Made by a program: the position numbers and the translations under genes. A model generated the notes under the pieces. That model ran no database searches, was not told the origin of the DNA, and saw only the letters and a list, made by a program, of their open reading frames with translations. Positions 53,455-64,000 of a DNA stretch of 64,000 nt are shown piece by piece. Source of the stretch: Chitinophagales bacterium (lineage in GTDB: Bacteria; Bacteroidota; Bacteroidia; Chitinophagales; UBA10324). How positions within the stretch are numbered: position 1 is the first letter of the stretch; the number at the start of each line of letters is the position of its first letter. The stretch lies in the NCBI GenBank assembly GCA_019694975.1, contig JAIBAY010000008.1:155193-219192 (forward strand). Reading direction: 5' to 3'.

Positions 53455-54936
53455 TTAACGGTTGTAATTTTCCTCTACCTGGCTTCCCCACGTATCGCGA
53501 AATCCTTGCGTATCTAAGTTACGGTAGCCGTTACTGTCTTTAAACGTACCGTAAACTTTAAATCTCCAGCGCGGATCGTTCAGCTCACCCAGGGCATCAG
53601 AATGAATCAGGTCGTAGTCATTGGTTACAAGATCGGAATTACAGAAAACAAAGTGAATATTTGACTGGTTGTTCAGCAGCTTATAGTACTGCCAGATTTC
53701 ATAAGGATATGCACCTGGTTCCCTGTCCGAACCTTCTATATGATTTGGTGGACCGTATTGCAGAAAAACTCTTCCTCTGTCGGTTTCGAATCCATGATAT
53801 ATGGCAGTTTTATATTGGTCTTCCGTATAGGCAACCATGGAACGGTAGCGTGACCACTCTTTCTCAGGGTCGGTTGCATTTCTTTTCTGCCAGAAATTAT
53901 AAAAGAACTGTTGCATAAGGCGGCGGTCGTTTTTCTTGACGATGGCGCTGATATATTCCCGTTCATACATCTCCGCTAACGGCGAAAGCGAACTGGTGTA
54001 GAATTCCAGTGAGTCGGGATCTATCTGTGCAACAAAGGTCTTGCTGACATCCAGCAGGCTGATACTGTTCAATTCACTGACGGCATTTTTATTAGATCGC
54101 TGAAAGTAAACGCTCTGCTGACCCAGTAAAATATTTTTCCTGCTTTTTACCTGTATCTGCAATACAAAATTGCCGCTTGGAAGATCAGTAATATCAAACT
54201 CTGAAAAGACCACATTTACTGCCGCTGCTTTTTGTCGGGAGAAACGGTAAAGCTCACCGGCAACCTGATCACTTTGAAGGTGTTTAATGGCATAAGTGAT
54301 AACAACGTCTTCCTCGTTTACCAACTTGCTGAGGTGGTAAATTTCATTGTAGAAAGAGATTTTATTAACCGAAGTAGGATAGTAGTTCAATGCATAAGGC
54401 TTAATGTCGTAGCCGTTTTTAGAGAATGTATTCCTGGTGGTTGTTGGTGTATAGCTGTCCACCAGTTCAATATTGGAGAAGTCAATGGAGTCGCGCCGGA
54501 AATGCAGGTTAATGGCCTGTGAAAGATGCAATGGGCTTTCTGTACGGTTAATGTCCTTCACCTCCATCTTTACGTCATAAACACCATCAGGCAGCGAAAC
54601 CCTTCGCAGGTCCAGCAGGTTAAAAGTAATACCGGCTGTGTCTTCCAGTTCAGGACTGTGCAGGATATACTTGTCATAAGCAACAGCAAGATTAGTGTCG
54701 CGCAGGTAGAGCAATGTAATTTCCACAGCTCCTTCATATTTCCCGTGACTATTTTTCTTGTACAATATGGATTTGCCGGGAATGGAAACGTATGTTTCTG
54801 CATAAGGAGTATCCGTTTGTAAAGAAAGGAAACCGCTGTTTTGCATGAAAGCCCTGAGGTGCTGACCATGTGCGGGCAGTCCGGCCATAATGGCTGCGAG
54901 AGTGGTAATGATCAAAGTAAAGAGGAACTTATGCAT
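53455..54936 (-). CDS. GWxTD domain-containing exported protein
   Basis: 493 aa with a signal peptide (1-24, ending AHGQ). The N-terminal half holds two Ig-like beta domains. The C-terminal ~150 residues match the GWxTD domain found across Bacteroidota and Acidobacteriota (SMVAYTEDQYKTAIYHGFETDRGRVFLQYGPPN and YPYEIWQYYKL). Function unknown. There is no T9SS sorting domain. It is divergent from the WbqC gene. Confidence 0.85.
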   Translation of the reverse strand: MHKFLFTLIITTLAAIMAGLPAHGQHLRAFMQNSGFLSLQTDTPYAETYVSIPGKSILYKKNSHGKYEGAVEITLLYLRDTNLAVAYDKYILHSPELEDTAGITFNLLDLRRVSLPDGVYDVKMEVKDINRTESPLHLSQAINLHFRRDSIDFSNIELVDSYTPTTTRNTFSKNGYDIKPYALNYYPTSVNKISFYNEIYHLSKLVNEEDVVITYAIKHLQSDQVAGELYRFSRQKAAAVNVVFSEFDITDLPSGNFVLQIQVKSRKNILLGQQSVYFQRSNKNAVSELNSISLLDVSKTFVAQIDPDSLEFYTSSLSPLAEMYEREYISAIVKKNDRRLMQQFFYNFWQKRNATDPEKEWSRYRSMVAYTEDQYKTAIYHGFETDRGRVFLQYGPPNHIEGSDREPGAYPYEIWQYYKLLNNQSNIHFVFCNSDLVTNDYDLIHSDALGELNDPRWRFKVYGTFKDSNGYRNLDTQGFRDTWGSQVEENYNR

Positions 54937-54955
54937 GTCACTATGATTGAGCTAC

Positions 54956-54963
54956 TAAAAATA
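54956..54963 (-). promoter_or_regulatory. -7 element variant TATTTTTA for the GWxTD gene
   Basis: TAnnTTTA variant 20 nt upstream of the start. Confidence 0.4.
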
Positions 54964-55016
54964 CGCTTTTATCAGTTAAAGATTTGCTTTCTTCGGCCTG
55001 CTTATTCAATTGGCGT

Positions 55017-55640
55017 ATGAACCAAACGGAAAGTACGACAACCATAGTCAAGGACTTGTATTATTTGCCTCCGCTAACATGGTTTCCGGATATCATCGGC
55101 AAAACTGAATTAAAGACAGATGGCAGCAAATCATTTGTTAAATCCTCTTTTCATAACAGGTGTTATATAGGGGCAGCCAATGGGAAACTATTGCTTTCTG
55201 TGCCGGTAGCAGGAGGACGAAGCGTTAAAGAAGCGTTGAAAGATGTAAGAATAAGCTATGCGGACAAATGGCAGCAACATCACTGGAACAGTATCTGTTC
55301 GGCTTACAATAAGAGTACATTTTTTCCATATTATGAAGATCATTTCAGGCGCTTTTTTGAAGAGAAGACAGAATTTCTCGCTGAACTTAACATTCAGTTA
55401 TTATACATCTGTTTTAAAATTTTGGATATTAATATTGATATAGACTTTCAGCATCAAACCCGGGAACCGGAAAGCGGATATCATACCGGGAAGCACCTGA
55501 TTTCTGATGCCGCAGAAACGGTTATGCCTTATTACCAGGTTTTTCAGGACAGGCATGGTTTCATGGCCGGGTTAAGCATCATTGATTTGATTTTTAACCT
55601 CGGTCCAGATGCAAAAAAACACCTCCTGCAGCTTCGGTAA
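55017..55640 (+). CDS. WbqC family protein
   Basis: 207 aa from ATG 55017. WbqC-like segments are YLPPLTWFPDII near the start, then FHNRCYIGAANGKLLLSVPV and WQQHHWNSICSAYNKSTFFPYYEDHF. Some WbqC genes lie in O-antigen clusters, but the activity is unknown. A TTG at 54984 would add 11 residues and seems less likely. Confidence 0.85.
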   Translation: MNQTESTTTIVKDLYYLPPLTWFPDIIGKTELKTDGSKSFVKSSFHNRCYIGAANGKLLLSVPVAGGRSVKEALKDVRISYADKWQQHHWNSICSAYNKSTFFPYYEDHFRRFFEEKTEFLAELNIQLLYICFKILDINIDIDFQHQTREPESGYHTGKHLISDAAETVMPYYQVFQDRHGFMAGLSIIDLIFNLGPDAKKHLLQLR

Positions 55641-55703
55641 GGATTAATTGCTTTTTATAACATAAATACAATTTTGAAATCGCTTTACCGCGAATAGATT
55701 TTC

Positions 55704-55711
55704 TACCTTCG
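55704..55711 (+). promoter_or_regulatory. -7 element variant TACCTTCG
   Basis: Same octamer as the dnaG promoter, here only 8 nt before ATG 55719, so the message would be nearly leaderless. Confidence 0.45.
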
Positions 55712-55718
55712 CCGTCTC

Positions 55719-57815
55719 ATGAAGCGGCTCTTCTGCTCTGTAATGCTGGCATTTCTTTTCATCCATACTTCATCCGGTCAGGCATCCTTTGACCGGCAAA
55801 CTATTGATGTGGGTAACATGGGATTTTCAGTCACCAATGCGGGAACGATAGGAAGGCCGGATGTGGTAAACGATCCGCAGGGCGAGCCATCGATGGAGTA
55901 TCCAATCAATTCCGGTATAGAGCATTTATTTGAAGGCGGACTTTGGATTGGCGCTCTTGTAAACGGGCAAACAGCGGTTTCCACTGCGGCAATTGATGCG
56001 CCAAGCGGTTATACAACAGGGGCTTCCGGGTTTGAGTTTACCGCTGCAATTGGTAACCTCATTCAGCAGAGATCAACCCTTTCCTACAGTGATTATTTCT
56101 CGGTAAATGCCGTTTCACACCAGGATATGCTGATAGACTTCACGGATGCAAATACCGTTGTTCCCGGCACCACCATTCCCATTACGGATCATACCTTTCC
56201 GTTAGGCGCTGATGTGCATCTTGAATGTTATGCTTACAACTATTCTTATGCTGATTACTTCATTATCCTCAATTATACCATTACCAATCAATCATCAAAC
56301 AGCTGGGACTCTGTCTGGCTGGGTACGTGGACTGACCTTGTGATCAGAAATGTAAATGTGGCCACTGATAATGGCTCGGCTTTTTTCAATAAAGGCGGCG
56401 GAGGTTTCATAGATTCTCTTTCCTCCATCTATGCATTTGATGTGAATGGTGATCCGGGCTATACCAATTCTTATGGTGCCACCCAGTTTCTCGGTATTGA
56501 ATGGCGTGATCAGTTCATTCATCCTAAGAATGCTTCAGCCGTAACGGCAGCCGGTTTTCCTGCACCTGCAGTGAACTGTAACTTCTGGAACTTTAAATCC
56601 TTTGATGGCTCGCAATATGGAGCGCCGGTTGATGACGTGCAGCGGTATGATAAACTGAAAAAGGGGCTTGATTTTACGGATCCTGCTACTGTCACCTTCT
56701 TGCAGAACCCGTCGAACCGGGTGCAATTGATCTCAGCCGGACCGCTGATTGAAGTCTTACCGGGTGAATCCTTTACGTACGTTATTGCCATGGTTTGCGC
56801 AAGGCAACTGGAGACTGGCGGAACATCCGGTCCTGAAAAGGATACCGAATATGCACGTAGTGAGTTGTTTGATCACCTGGATTGGGCCAAAAGAACATAC
56901 CTGGGTGAAGATGCCAATGAAAATGGCAAGCTGGATGCCGGTGAAGACCTGATTGCCAACGGCGTGCTGGACAGGTACATATTGCCGGCACCGCCTGCAA
57001 CGCCCAAAGTAAAAATAATACCCGCTTCCCAAAGTGTGACAATCTATTGGGATGCAGGGGCTGAAAAATCCGTGGATCCCATTTCACGGAAACAGGATTT
57101 TGAAGGCTACCGGATCTATCGTACCAATGCAGGCGATGATGTGCAACAGGTAAATACATCCAACCAGATTGCGCAGTGGGACAGGGAAGGAAATGCAATC
57201 GGCTATAACAATGGATTTGAATCAGTGAGGCTCGCATCACCCGTTTATTTTGATGGTGATACAACGGCATATCAGTATAAATTTGAATTAAGTAACCTGT
57301 TAAACGGATGGCAATATGTTTTTATCATCACCGCATTTGATGAAGGTGACCCGTTACTGGAACTGGGTTCGCTGGAATCATCTTTCGTAGAGAACACTTT
57401 CAGGGTATGGTCAGGTACTGATGTAAATAATATTACAGATAAAAATCAGGCAACCAGGGTCGGCGTTTATCCCAATCCCTATAAGGTATCTGCAGCGTGG
57501 GATGGACCGACATCGGAAACAAAAAAAATCTACTTTTATAATCTCCCGCAGAAGTGCGAGATCAGGATTTACACATTGGCGGGTGACATCGTGGCTACAC
57601 TGCAACATGATGCGGCAACGTATAATGGTTCAGATATCCGTTGGTTTGACGATTATGCAGGCAACAGCAATGAAAGGATAATGCCCGGGGGTGAACATGC
57701 CTGGGATATACTTTCAGAAAGCAAGCAAAGCATCAGCCAGGGTATTTACCTGTATTCCGTAAAAGACCTGAACAGCAGCATGGTGCAGGAGGGGCAGTTT
57801 GTGGTGATAAAATAA
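55719..57815 (+). CDS. Large exported protein with FnIII-like and EF-hand-like segments
   Basis: 698 aa with a signal peptide (1-20, ending SSGQ). The first ~400 residues are a beta-rich domain (NSGIEHLFEGGLWIGALV, FFNKGGGGFIDSLSSIYAFD) seen in many Bacteroidota secreted proteins of unknown role. Residues ~398-425 hold an EF-hand/dockerin-like calcium segment (DANENGKLDAGEDLIANGVLD). An FnIII-like domain follows (VTIYWDAGAEKSVD ... YQYKFELSNLLNGWQYVFIITAFDEGD). The C-terminus (VGVYPNPYKVSAAWDG ... ISQGIYLYSVKD) resembles a FlgD-like or atypical T9SS sorting domain. Export is clear; the function is not. Confidence 0.85.
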   Translation: MKRLFCSVMLAFLFIHTSSGQASFDRQTIDVGNMGFSVTNAGTIGRPDVVNDPQGEPSMEYPINSGIEHLFEGGLWIGALVNGQTAVSTAAIDAPSGYTTGASGFEFTAAIGNLIQQRSTLSYSDYFSVNAVSHQDMLIDFTDANTVVPGTTIPITDHTFPLGADVHLECYAYNYSYADYFIILNYTITNQSSNSWDSVWLGTWTDLVIRNVNVATDNGSAFFNKGGGGFIDSLSSIYAFDVNGDPGYTNSYGATQFLGIEWRDQFIHPKNASAVTAAGFPAPAVNCNFWNFKSFDGSQYGAPVDDVQRYDKLKKGLDFTDPATVTFLQNPSNRVQLISAGPLIEVLPGESFTYVIAMVCARQLETGGTSGPEKDTEYARSELFDHLDWAKRTYLGEDANENGKLDAGEDLIANGVLDRYILPAPPATPKVKIIPASQSVTIYWDAGAEKSVDPISRKQDFEGYRIYRTNAGDDVQQVNTSNQIAQWDREGNAIGYNNGFESVRLASPVYFDGDTTAYQYKFELSNLLNGWQYVFIITAFDEGDPLLELGSLESSFVENTFRVWSGTDVNNITDKNQATRVGVYPNPYKVSAAWDGPTSETKKIYFYNLPQKCEIRIYTLAGDIVATLQHDAATYNGSDIRWFDDYAGNSNERIMPGGEHAWDILSESKQSISQGIYLYSVKDLNSSMVQEGQFVVIK

Positions 57816-57902
57816 ATGCCGGAAGTGCATCCTTTTTATCATGGTAATTTGAACATTAATTAGTGCAGCAATACAAATCAACTTTCTAAAATCAAAACAA
57901 AC

Positions 57903-60068
57903 ATGAAGAAATTATTACTCCTTGCCGCTTTTTCCCTGTTGTGCTTCCGGCACTCTTTTGCACAATACCCATTGGTCAGCATTCATGACCTTCAGTATAT
58001 AGATGCTCCGAGCCTGGCAGCCGGCATTGATACTTCCATTTATTACAAGGACACGGTACAGGTAGAAGGCATTGTAACATTTGATCCGTGTGATTATGGC
58101 TTAAGCACTACCGGCAGCCGCGTTGGCACCTGGTTGCAGGATGCAGCAGGAGGAGCGTTTAACGGTGTTCATGTACTGATAGATGCTGCAGCTATAGGGC
58201 TTTCAAATCTGAATACCTTGAATAATGACGTTCAGTTTATTGATAATTTCCAGGTGGGTAATAAAGTAAAATGTACAGGTATCGTTAGCAGCTTCGGACT
58301 GTCGAGTGCGCCTGTTCCGGGTAATACGCAAATCCTGATTTTGCCGGTCGCATCGTCCATTACAGGTATCGGGCAATCCATTCCTGCGCCGCCTGTTGTG
58401 AATATCAGTGACTTCAGCCAGAATGATGGTACCGGCGGACAAATCATTCAAAGAACTACCGGAGAGCAGTGGGAAGGTACCTATGTGCAGTTTAATAACG
58501 TGCAGGTAGTAGATATCTCTTATGGAACCGGCAGCAGCACCGGCAGGGTATTCTGGAGCATTCAGGATCAGGCAGGAAATAAAATTCAGATCAGGGATGT
58601 CTCGGGCTGGATGCGCAATGATACAAGTGACAATTTTTGCACCTCTTCAGGAAGTAATACGCCTGTCCTTTGGGATGTTGCCCCGTATGCGAATGCAACA
58701 ATTTCCTTTGTGCGCGGACAGATTGTCGAATACTGTTCTACTACCACCGGTTGTTCTTATGCAGTTTCACCTAGGGATTTTAATGATATAGGTGTTGTTA
58801 CCGCTGCACCGCCTATCATCAGCAACCTGCAGCTCAGCAACCCTGTTCCATCCACCACTGAAACACAAACTGTTTCCGCCACCATCACCGATGTTGATGG
58901 CACGGTGTCCGGCGCAACACTCTACTATTCTGTTGGATTAGGCAACACAACTTTTTCCACTGTGGCAATGTCTGGCGCCGGATCAAGCTGGAGTGGTACG
59001 ATTCCCGCCATCACAACAGACAGTGTTTATGTTAATTACTGGATAAAAGCAGTAGACAATTCCGGTAACCACGCCAATTATCCTGATTCGCTGGCTACCG
59101 GAACTTTCTATTGGGTGAATAATAGTGGCATCAATTCCATCAAAGATGTTCAATGGAATCCGACCGGCAGTGGAACACCGGTGTATGCCAATAAGACCAT
59201 CAGCGATATCAATATTGAAGGTATTGTGATGTCAACAACCGGATTTCTGGATCTAGGTTATGTAACGATTCAGGATGGTGTGGGGCCATGGAGTGGCATC
59301 TTTATGCGCGGGCAGAACCTGAGCACATTGCATCGTGGTGATAAGATAAAAATTACGAAGGCGAAAATCTATGAGAATTTCAATGTAACCTATCTCGACA
59401 GTACTACTTATTCCCTGGTTTCTTCCGGTAACCCTTTGTTTGATGTATATACTGGATTGAGCACTGAATCGGTACGGCTGGGTGTTTTTGATCAGACCGA
59501 GCCATATGAAGGTTCACTTGTTGGATTTAATAATGTGTATGTAGTGAACCAAAACCCTGACGATCCGAGCACCTTTGGCGAATGGTCGGTGGATGTCAAC
59601 ACAACGGACAACATCGGCATGCGGTGTGATGATTATTCAAACGATATCGGCTTTGATTTTGGTCTCGATTCCCTTGCACTGAATCAGCAATTAGACTACA
59701 TCTACGGCATTATGTATTTCAGCTTCAGCAACTGGAAGCTTATGCCACGAAATAAGAGTGACATTGATGGGTATCAGACACTCACCGGCATCGATAATGA
59801 TCCTCTGCATATCATCAATGGCATATCAGTATTTCCGAATCCATCTTCAGGAAATTTTAATGTTGCCTTTGACCTGAAATCCACGGAATCACTCAATATT
59901 CAGCTGCTTGATGTTTCAGGCAGAATAATCCGCCAGATTGCTGAAACCTATAAAGCCGGATTAAACCGGGTGGATGTAACCACTGCTGCACTGTCTAACG
60001 GAATCTATTGCCTGCAGCTAAAAGGCAATGGTTTCAGTTATGCTACAAAAGTGGTTGTGGCAAAATAA
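57903..60068 (+). CDS. Secreted protein with OB-like domains and T9SS type A sorting domain
   Basis: 721 aa. The signal peptide is 1-20 (ending SFAQ). Two OB-fold-like segments are visible: VEGIVTFDPCDYG...VGTWLQDAAGG at about 53-85, and IEGIVMSTTGFLDLGYVTIQ at about 440-460 followed by GDKIKITKAKIYE. Both recall DUF5689/nuclease-associated OB domains. Between them is an Ig-like module (about 305-405, SVYVNYWIKAVDNSGNH). The end is a T9SS type A sorting domain (VFPNPSSGNFNVAFDL ... LSNGIYCLQLKGNG). It lies 87 nt after the previous secreted protein gene and is followed by a strong terminator, so the two may be co-transcribed. Confidence 0.87.
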   Translation: MKKLLLLAAFSLLCFRHSFAQYPLVSIHDLQYIDAPSLAAGIDTSIYYKDTVQVEGIVTFDPCDYGLSTTGSRVGTWLQDAAGGAFNGVHVLIDAAAIGLSNLNTLNNDVQFIDNFQVGNKVKCTGIVSSFGLSSAPVPGNTQILILPVASSITGIGQSIPAPPVVNISDFSQNDGTGGQIIQRTTGEQWEGTYVQFNNVQVVDISYGTGSSTGRVFWSIQDQAGNKIQIRDVSGWMRNDTSDNFCTSSGSNTPVLWDVAPYANATISFVRGQIVEYCSTTTGCSYAVSPRDFNDIGVVTAAPPIISNLQLSNPVPSTTETQTVSATITDVDGTVSGATLYYSVGLGNTTFSTVAMSGAGSSWSGTIPAITTDSVYVNYWIKAVDNSGNHANYPDSLATGTFYWVNNSGINSIKDVQWNPTGSGTPVYANKTISDINIEGIVMSTTGFLDLGYVTIQDGVGPWSGIFMRGQNLSTLHRGDKIKITKAKIYENFNVTYLDSTTYSLVSSGNPLFDVYTGLSTESVRLGVFDQTEPYEGSLVGFNNVYVVNQNPDDPSTFGEWSVDVNTTDNIGMRCDDYSNDIGFDFGLDSLALNQQLDYIYGIMYFSFSNWKLMPRNKSDIDGYQTLTGIDNDPLHIINGISVFPNPSSGNFNVAFDLKSTESLNIQLLDVSGRIIRQIAETYKAGLNRVDVTTAALSNGIYCLQLKGNGFSYATKVVVAK

Positions 60069-60095
60069 CGGCAGTTTGCAATAACGCCAAATGAC

Positions 60096-60144
60096 AACAT
60101 TTCAGAGAATACTGGTACCAACAGTTTCTCTGAAATGTTTTTTT
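60096..60144 (+). terminator. Strong intrinsic terminator
   Basis: Perfect 14-bp stem (60096-60109 with 60126-60139; AACATTTCAGAGAA) and a 16-nt loop, followed by five T. It ends the transcription unit of the two secreted proteins. Confidence 0.85.
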
Positions 60145-60528
60145 GGAGGGAAGGCTGAATTGTCAACTACGTTGCTTACAAGTGGGAAAGGTGCCTTTGA
60201 AAGCCGGTTCATGCCAAATAGGAAATAGAGCTGCCCTGAAACTTCCATGCAAACGCTAATACAATCATTACCCGAATCTTTAAGAGGTATTATGAATAAC
60301 ATTGCGTGCCTTGAATCAGCATACGATAATTGCCAATGCTGCTTTTCGTTTCCGGTTTTTTTGAAATCTTAATTGGGGACTGAAATCCTGTCATATCAGC
60401 AGGTGCCGTTGCTTGTAATTTTTTCGCTAAACTGCCAATTCTTACCATATTGTCCCAATGGCACATAAAATGCTAATGCCTTCGCCGTTCAAGAAAAATC
60501 ACCTTAAACTTAAAATCAAACAATAACT
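60145..60528. other. groES upstream region
   Basis: 384 nt without a gene. TTG at 60450-60452 and TGCCTTCG at 60477-60484 are the best promoter-like pair; the latter resembles TACCTTCG of dnaG and 55704. No CIRCE inverted repeat (TTAGCACTC...GAGTGCTAA) is visible, so HrcA control is not supported here. Confidence 0.45.
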
Positions 60529-60807
60529 ATGTCAAAAGTAAGCCTCAAACCACTGGCTGACCGCGTATTGGTAAAACCTGCGGATGCCGAAGAAAAAACA
60601 AAGGGCGGGATCATCATTCCCGATACAGCAAAGGAAAAGCCTATGAAGGGTAAAGTAATCGCTGTAGGAAATGGTAAGAAAGATGAACCGATGACGGTGA
60701 AAGCCGGCGATACGGTGCTTTACGGAAAATATGCCGGAACAGAAATTACCATCGATAGCGATGAATACCTGATCATGCGTGAATCAGACATTTTTGCTAT
60801 TGTCTAA
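60529..60807 (+). CDS. groES: Co-chaperonin GroES
   Basis: 92 aa. The lid of the GroEL folding chamber. It starts [20 protein letters not shown]; the mobile loop [19 protein letters not shown] and the roof and C-terminal [14 protein letters not shown] are standard. It is followed by groEL 107 nt downstream. Confidence 0.97.
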   Translation: MSKVSLKPLADRVLVKPADAEEKTKGGIIIPDTAKEKPMKGKVIAVGNGKKDEPMTVKAGDTVLYGKYAGTEITIDSDEYLIMRESDIFAIV

Positions 60808-60893
60808 GCTTGTTTAAAGTTTGATTACCCGACTTCAAATTTGAATGTTAAAGGCAGTCATTCTTCATCATTGAATCAAAATTAATTTTTTAA

Positions 60894-62546
<1,653 letters not shown>

Positions 62547-62593
62547 GATCCGTTAATGACGTTAAGTTAAGTGGTTGAAAAACCGGCTGTTTC

Positions 62594-62628
62594 AAGGTGG
62601 TTTTCGTGCAAACGAGAACCACCTTTTT
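62594..62628 (+). terminator. Intrinsic terminator of groESL
   Basis: A 13-bp stem with one G-U pair (AAGGTGGTTTTCG 62594-62606 with CGAGAACCACCTT 62613-62625) and a 6-nt loop. The T-tract is 62624-62628. Confidence 0.85.
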
Positions 62629-62800
62629 ATTGGTTGTTATGCCCAATAAGGTCAGGCATGTTGGTGTCACGGCAAAAATTATTTTTAGTTACTGAGGTGA
62701 AGTATTGAATCTTATTGGTTGGTGAAAAAACAACCCGGATAGTGGAAGTAAAAAGTCAGCATCAATCTTTGCGGAAAAAACGGAAATAATCAATTATACA

Positions 62801-63808
62801 TCAGCGGCTGTTGCGCTTGTAATAATATTTGCCTTTTGAATGGTTAAACATCTGATGCGTTCTTTTGATCTTATGTGCGAAGATGTAGTTCCGTTTTCCG
62901 AAACCTGATGAAGACAGGCTATTGCTGAAAATAATATAGGAGAGAGAGACCTGCATGGTGAAATACTGATCTTTATTGGCATCACCGCGTTGTTGCCCCG
63001 GCGCGGTTATATAGCCATACAATTCTTCCGGATCTTTCTCTTCAGATCTTCTTGATAATTCATAGGCGAGAGCGGCAACATTCGGGTCAGAAATATTATC
63101 ATAGAATTGTTGCGGCGATACATACTTTGAACTGACATCATCCATATAATCAGTCATAGTGAAGTAGTTCCTGAACTCAAAACCAAAAAGCAGGTTTTCT
63201 GAAATATTATACCGCAGACCTACGCCTACCGGGAAAACGGCCTGCGTAAGCGAATAAGGTTTCACATTAAGTGAATCAAAGCCCTGCCCTTCGGTATGCA
63301 GGGGTTGCAACGCTACAAGATTTCCGTTATAACTCGTCTTCGGATTAAAGTGCATCACACCGATGCCGGCCAGAACATATGGTGCTATCCTGTAACGCTT
63401 GGAACCCGGCTCAAACCTTTTCAGGTTCAGTTCGGCTGTAAGTGCGCCTTCCAGTACTGTTGACTGAAAACTCAGATTCCTGTACCACCGGTACCATTCC
63501 GGTGAAAATTCTGCAGTAGGTTGAATCAGCGAATCATTGCCCGCAACAGCAGTGTAGGTGAATCCGGCCTTGACGGCGAATAATCCTCCCAGGTAATATC
63601 GTGCATGCAGCGAACCTGCCGGCTTCAACAACGACGTCTCAAGATCAAACAGGAAAGGCCTCCCGATATAGTTCGCACCACCCAGGTCGCCTAAAAATCC
63701 GGTAATGCCGCCATCAATGCCAATATCTAAAGCCTGGCAACACGACCTGGATGTCTGCAGACACAACGCAATCATTAGGAGTAGTCCTGCAAAGCCCCGT
63801 AAGCGCAT
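62801..63808 (-). CDS. DUF6089 family outer-membrane beta-barrel protein
   Basis: 335 aa. The signal peptide is 1-26. Barrel-like strands follow, with the family opening DIGIDGGITGFLGDLGGANYIG and HARYYLGGLFAVKAGFTY. Later come RIAPYVLAGIGVMHFNP and FPVGVGLRYNISENLLFGFEFRNYFTMTDYMDDVSS. The C-terminus is basic (GKYYYKRNSR) rather than a final aromatic residue. These proteins are predicted outer-membrane barrels of unknown role. It is convergent with groEL. Confidence 0.87.
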   Translation of the reverse strand: MRLRGFAGLLLMIALCLQTSRSCCQALDIGIDGGITGFLGDLGGANYIGRPFLFDLETSLLKPAGSLHARYYLGGLFAVKAGFTYTAVAGNDSLIQPTAEFSPEWYRWYRNLSFQSTVLEGALTAELNLKRFEPGSKRYRIAPYVLAGIGVMHFNPKTSYNGNLVALQPLHTEGQGFDSLNVKPYSLTQAVFPVGVGLRYNISENLLFGFEFRNYFTMTDYMDDVSSKYVSPQQFYDNISDPNVAALAYELSRRSEEKDPEELYGYITAPGQQRGDANKDQYFTMQVSLSYIIFSNSLSSSGFGKRNYIFAHKIKRTHQMFNHSKGKYYYKRNSR

Positions 63809-63827
63809 CTTTAGTTTTTGTGTTTGT

Positions 63828-63835
63828 CAAATGTA
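63828..63835 (-). promoter_or_regulatory. -7 promoter element TACATTTG for the DUF6089 gene
   Basis: Exact TAnnTTTG match 20 nt upstream of the start. The remaining bases to the window end hold no gene I can support. Confidence 0.6.
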
Positions 63836-64000
63836 TAAATTTTGAATCAAAATTATTAGCGGGTGCCCGGCATTTAACCCGGATTTAGCAGTTGAAAACT
63901 AAGGTTAAAGATATATACGGGCATATTAAAGAAATAATGACCTTAGAAGGAGTAAGCAAATCTTACTGTAAGAGCCATGTCATTAACAGTAGAATTCAGT

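Overview
The window reads as chromosomal DNA from a Bacteroidota, most likely a Chitinophagia/Saprospiria-type lineage (class level is inference). Several things point there: secreted proteins ending in type IX secretion (T9SS) sorting domains of both type A (PNP...NG-Y) and type B (NAFTPNGDG...), the T9SS component PorT next to the menaquinone methyltransferase gene, a SprB repeat, DUF6089, GWxTD and WbqC families, a TonB receptor with an N-terminal carboxypeptidase-like domain, and promoters with a -7 element TAnnTTTG instead of sigma70 boxes. Shine-Dalgarno sequences are largely absent. There is no rRNA, tRNA, CRISPR array, prophage or intact insertion sequence. Most of the window is housekeeping core.

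Layout. 1-8.5 kb: the 3' part of a flavin amine oxidase, a 1009-aa T9SS type B surface protein (minus), then a secreted GH43-like/discoidin protein and an arylsulfotransferase-family T9SS protein. 8.8-10.9 kb: a tight three-gene operon (an HD phosphohydrolase fused to a Pycsar-effector-type membrane domain, a SixA-like phosphatase, a PF04020 membrane protein). 11-14.2 kb: dnaX, with an A10 slippage site at its gamma/tau boundary, and the E2 acyltransferase gene. 14.2-18 kb: three tandem paralogues of a secreted Reeler-like domain with a C-x4-CH motif. 18-30.6 kb: oligopeptidase, folB, a sulfotransferase, glutaryl-CoA dehydrogenase, pcm, a phosphohexomutase, an S9 peptidase and valS. 30.6-33.7 kb: a small membrane protein and a TonB receptor. 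34-41 kb: dnaG, a phosphopantetheinyl transferase, a WD40 protein, dcd, a LEA2 lipoprotein, porT-ubiE and engB. 41-50.4 kb: a probable small RNA gene, a mobile-type repeat, a YkuK-like protein, rpmE2, a GlmU-like gene, tpiA, prmA, a 1480-aa exported protein of unknown function and plsY. 50.5-64 kb: xerD/aroQ, a glycosyltransferase, GWxTD, WbqC, two large exported proteins, groESL and a DUF6089 outer-membrane protein.

How the parts fit. PorT is part of the machine that exports the six clear T9SS cargo proteins here. DnaX, DnaG and XerD serve chromosome replication and resolution. EngB, L31, PrmA and ValS serve translation. FolB, AroQ, UbiE, GcdH and the E2 subunit are spread through cofactor, aromatic, quinone and acyl-CoA metabolism. 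Many starts were set using the -7 element, which usually lies 18-30 nt upstream of the true start codon. In several cases it shows that a longer reading frame begins inside the promoter.

Least expected features: (1) an A10 run in dnaX where a slip in either direction ends translation within a few codons, as expected for a programmed gamma product; (2) a 128-bp repeat with 14-bp terminal inverted repeats, in two full copies and one half copy; (3) an intergenic transcription unit at about 41.03-41.17 kb with its own promoter, three hairpins and terminator, sitting directly beside one copy of that repeat; (4) the HD-PycTM fusion operon, which has no cyclase. Similarity statements come from motif recognition by eye; no database search was run.
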